DNA of 6,616 nt from Candidatus Aenigmatarchaeota archaeon (GTDB taxonomy: Archaea > Aenigmatarchaeota > Aenigmatarchaeia > CG10238-14 > SCSR01). The stretch is from assembly GCA_030018055.1 (NCBI GenBank), contig JASEGN010000047.1, positions 1-6,616 of the forward strand, in the 5' to 3' direction. The position numbers were made by a program, and so were the translations under genes. Below, in pieces: positions 5,837 through 6,616 of the stretch (position 1 is the stretch's first letter; each line of letters starts with the position of its first letter). The notes beneath the pieces were generated by a model that did no database searches, was not told the DNA's origin, and saw only the letters and a list, made by a program, of their open reading frames with translations.

Positions 5837-6616
5837 TTATTCAAGGAGTTCAGAAGCTAACTCTTGCCATTCTTCGTATAAGCTTCTAATCTTGTGCCAC
5901 ACTTCAACCATTTTTCGATATCCATCTCTTGGAATCTTAACAAAATCTCCATAATCAGCGCCTTTACCCAAGAGATACCCCATATTGGAAAGCCAGAACC
6001 AGGGATGCGGATCAGAGTACAAGACCGGCCCCCTACGGAGGTAAAAACTCCAAACGAGAGACTTCAAACCTTCGCGGTATTTTGGGTCAGAAGCTATCAC
6101 AACATCAGTATTATCTTCAGTATTCAGAAGTTCTGAAAGGCTCTTTGAAATAATTCCACGTTCTTTAGGCCAATCGACTTCGATAACTTCACCGCCGCTT
6201 ATGATGTAATCTCCTTTACTCCTTTCGAGAACCTTATATCCTCTCACCAGCACTGGTTTCTTGCTCTTTCTGTTTAAATCGGGATTATCTATTCTTTCAG
6301 AATAAGGAGAGTAAGCCAGGATTTCTCCTGCTCTAACCCAATATTTCCATATATCCCTACGAAGGTTAGCATAAGCATTTTCAACTGCTTCCCTTTTCAC
6401 TTTGAGTTTTTCAGCTTGCTGTTTTACCCATTCAGGGTTTGGAGTATCTGGTCTTACGAAACGTACAATTTTATTGACTTCAGGGGAATCAAAAATAACA
6501 AAACCATGATTTTTAGCGTAAAGTTGTGCCTGGAATAAATCTTTTTCTCTACATGCTACTTCTGGCCTTACTGGACGGCTCACTCCTGGTATATCTAGGA
6601 ATAATTCAATTTCTAG
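5837..6616 (-). CDS. 3' part of a gene for an unidentified soluble, tryptophan-rich protein
   Basis: The minus-strand frame ends at TAA 5839-5837 and stays open to the window edge. A GTG at 6583 could be a start, but the eleven codons before it read LEIELFLDIPG in frame with no visible ribosome site, so the gene probably begins outside the window. At least 259 codons are visible. The protein is hydrophilic, has one Cys, no signal peptide or membrane segment, and about nine Trp, including a striking DPHPWFWL stretch. Charged helical segments (AEKLKVKREAVENAYANLRRDIW in parts) lie in the middle, and a helix (VEVWHKIRSLYEEWQELASELL) closes the C-terminus. It is likely cytoplasmic. I do not recognise a family or catalytic motif. 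It differs from the operon genes in strand and in lacking Cys and export signals, so it is probably functionally unrelated to them. Confidence 0.75.
   Translation of the reverse strand, partial: LEIELFLDIPGVSRPVRPEVACREKDLFQAQLYAKNHGFVIFDSPEVNKIVRFVRPDTPNPEWVKQQAEKLKVKREAVENAYANLRRDIWKYWVRAGEILAYSPYSERIDNPDLNRKSKKPVLVRGYKVLERSKGDYIISGGEVIEVDWPKERGIISKSLSELLNTEDNTDVVIASDPKYREGLKSLVWSFYLRRGPVLYSDPHPWFWLSNMGYLLGKGADYGDFVKIPRDGYRKMVEVWHKIRSLYEEWQELASELLE

Noticed and set aside
6581..6583. GTG as the start of the minus-strand gene
   Set aside because: The frame is open upstream to the window edge with protein-like codons and no ribosome site was seen before the GTG. The gene is more simply explained as cut by the window.

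Overview
The window looks archaeal, from a low-GC genome (roughly 35-40% by eye). The evidence is four proteins in a row with prepilin-type (class III) N-termini carrying K-[A/G/S]-Q at the expected cleavage point, GGTGA/GGAGG-type ribosome sites, TTG starts and an archaeal-style TATA element. The set of secreted Cys-rich, VWA and C-terminally anchored proteins is reminiscent of uncultivated archaea such as DPANN or related lineages. The lineage cannot be fixed from sequence alone.

Positions 1-5344 hold one plus-strand operon. It is entered mid-gene and its genes overlap or abut (ATGA, TGATG, TAATG, an 8-nt gap, then a 23-nt overlap). In order it contains: the C-terminal end of an unidentified secreted or pilin-like protein; a prepilin-like protein carrying Cys-rich repeats and a C-terminal metzincin-type zinc protease domain; a small C-terminally membrane-anchored protein with a Cys-rich stalk; a prepilin-like von Willebrand A (VWA) protein with a MIDAS metal site; a short pilin-like protein; and a 404-residue prepilin-like Cys-rich protein. 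The partial first gene and the VWA protein share a C-terminal motif, so they are probably paralogous in that domain. My inference is that the cassette builds a type IV pilus-like (pseudopilus) surface structure whose subunits display a protease and a metal-dependent adhesion or binding module, stabilised by many disulfides. No assembly ATPase, platform protein or prepilin peptidase is in view, so this rests on the N-termini and the gene arrangement.

Positions 5345-5836 contain no intact gene that I trust. The minus strand carries what looks like a decayed or stop-interrupted small membrane-protein gene. A plus-strand TATA-like box also lies 21 nt before a 14-codon ORF.

Positions 5837-6616 hold the 3' part of a minus-strand gene for a soluble, tryptophan-rich protein that I do not recognise. 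It converges on the operon and its reading frame stays open to the window edge.
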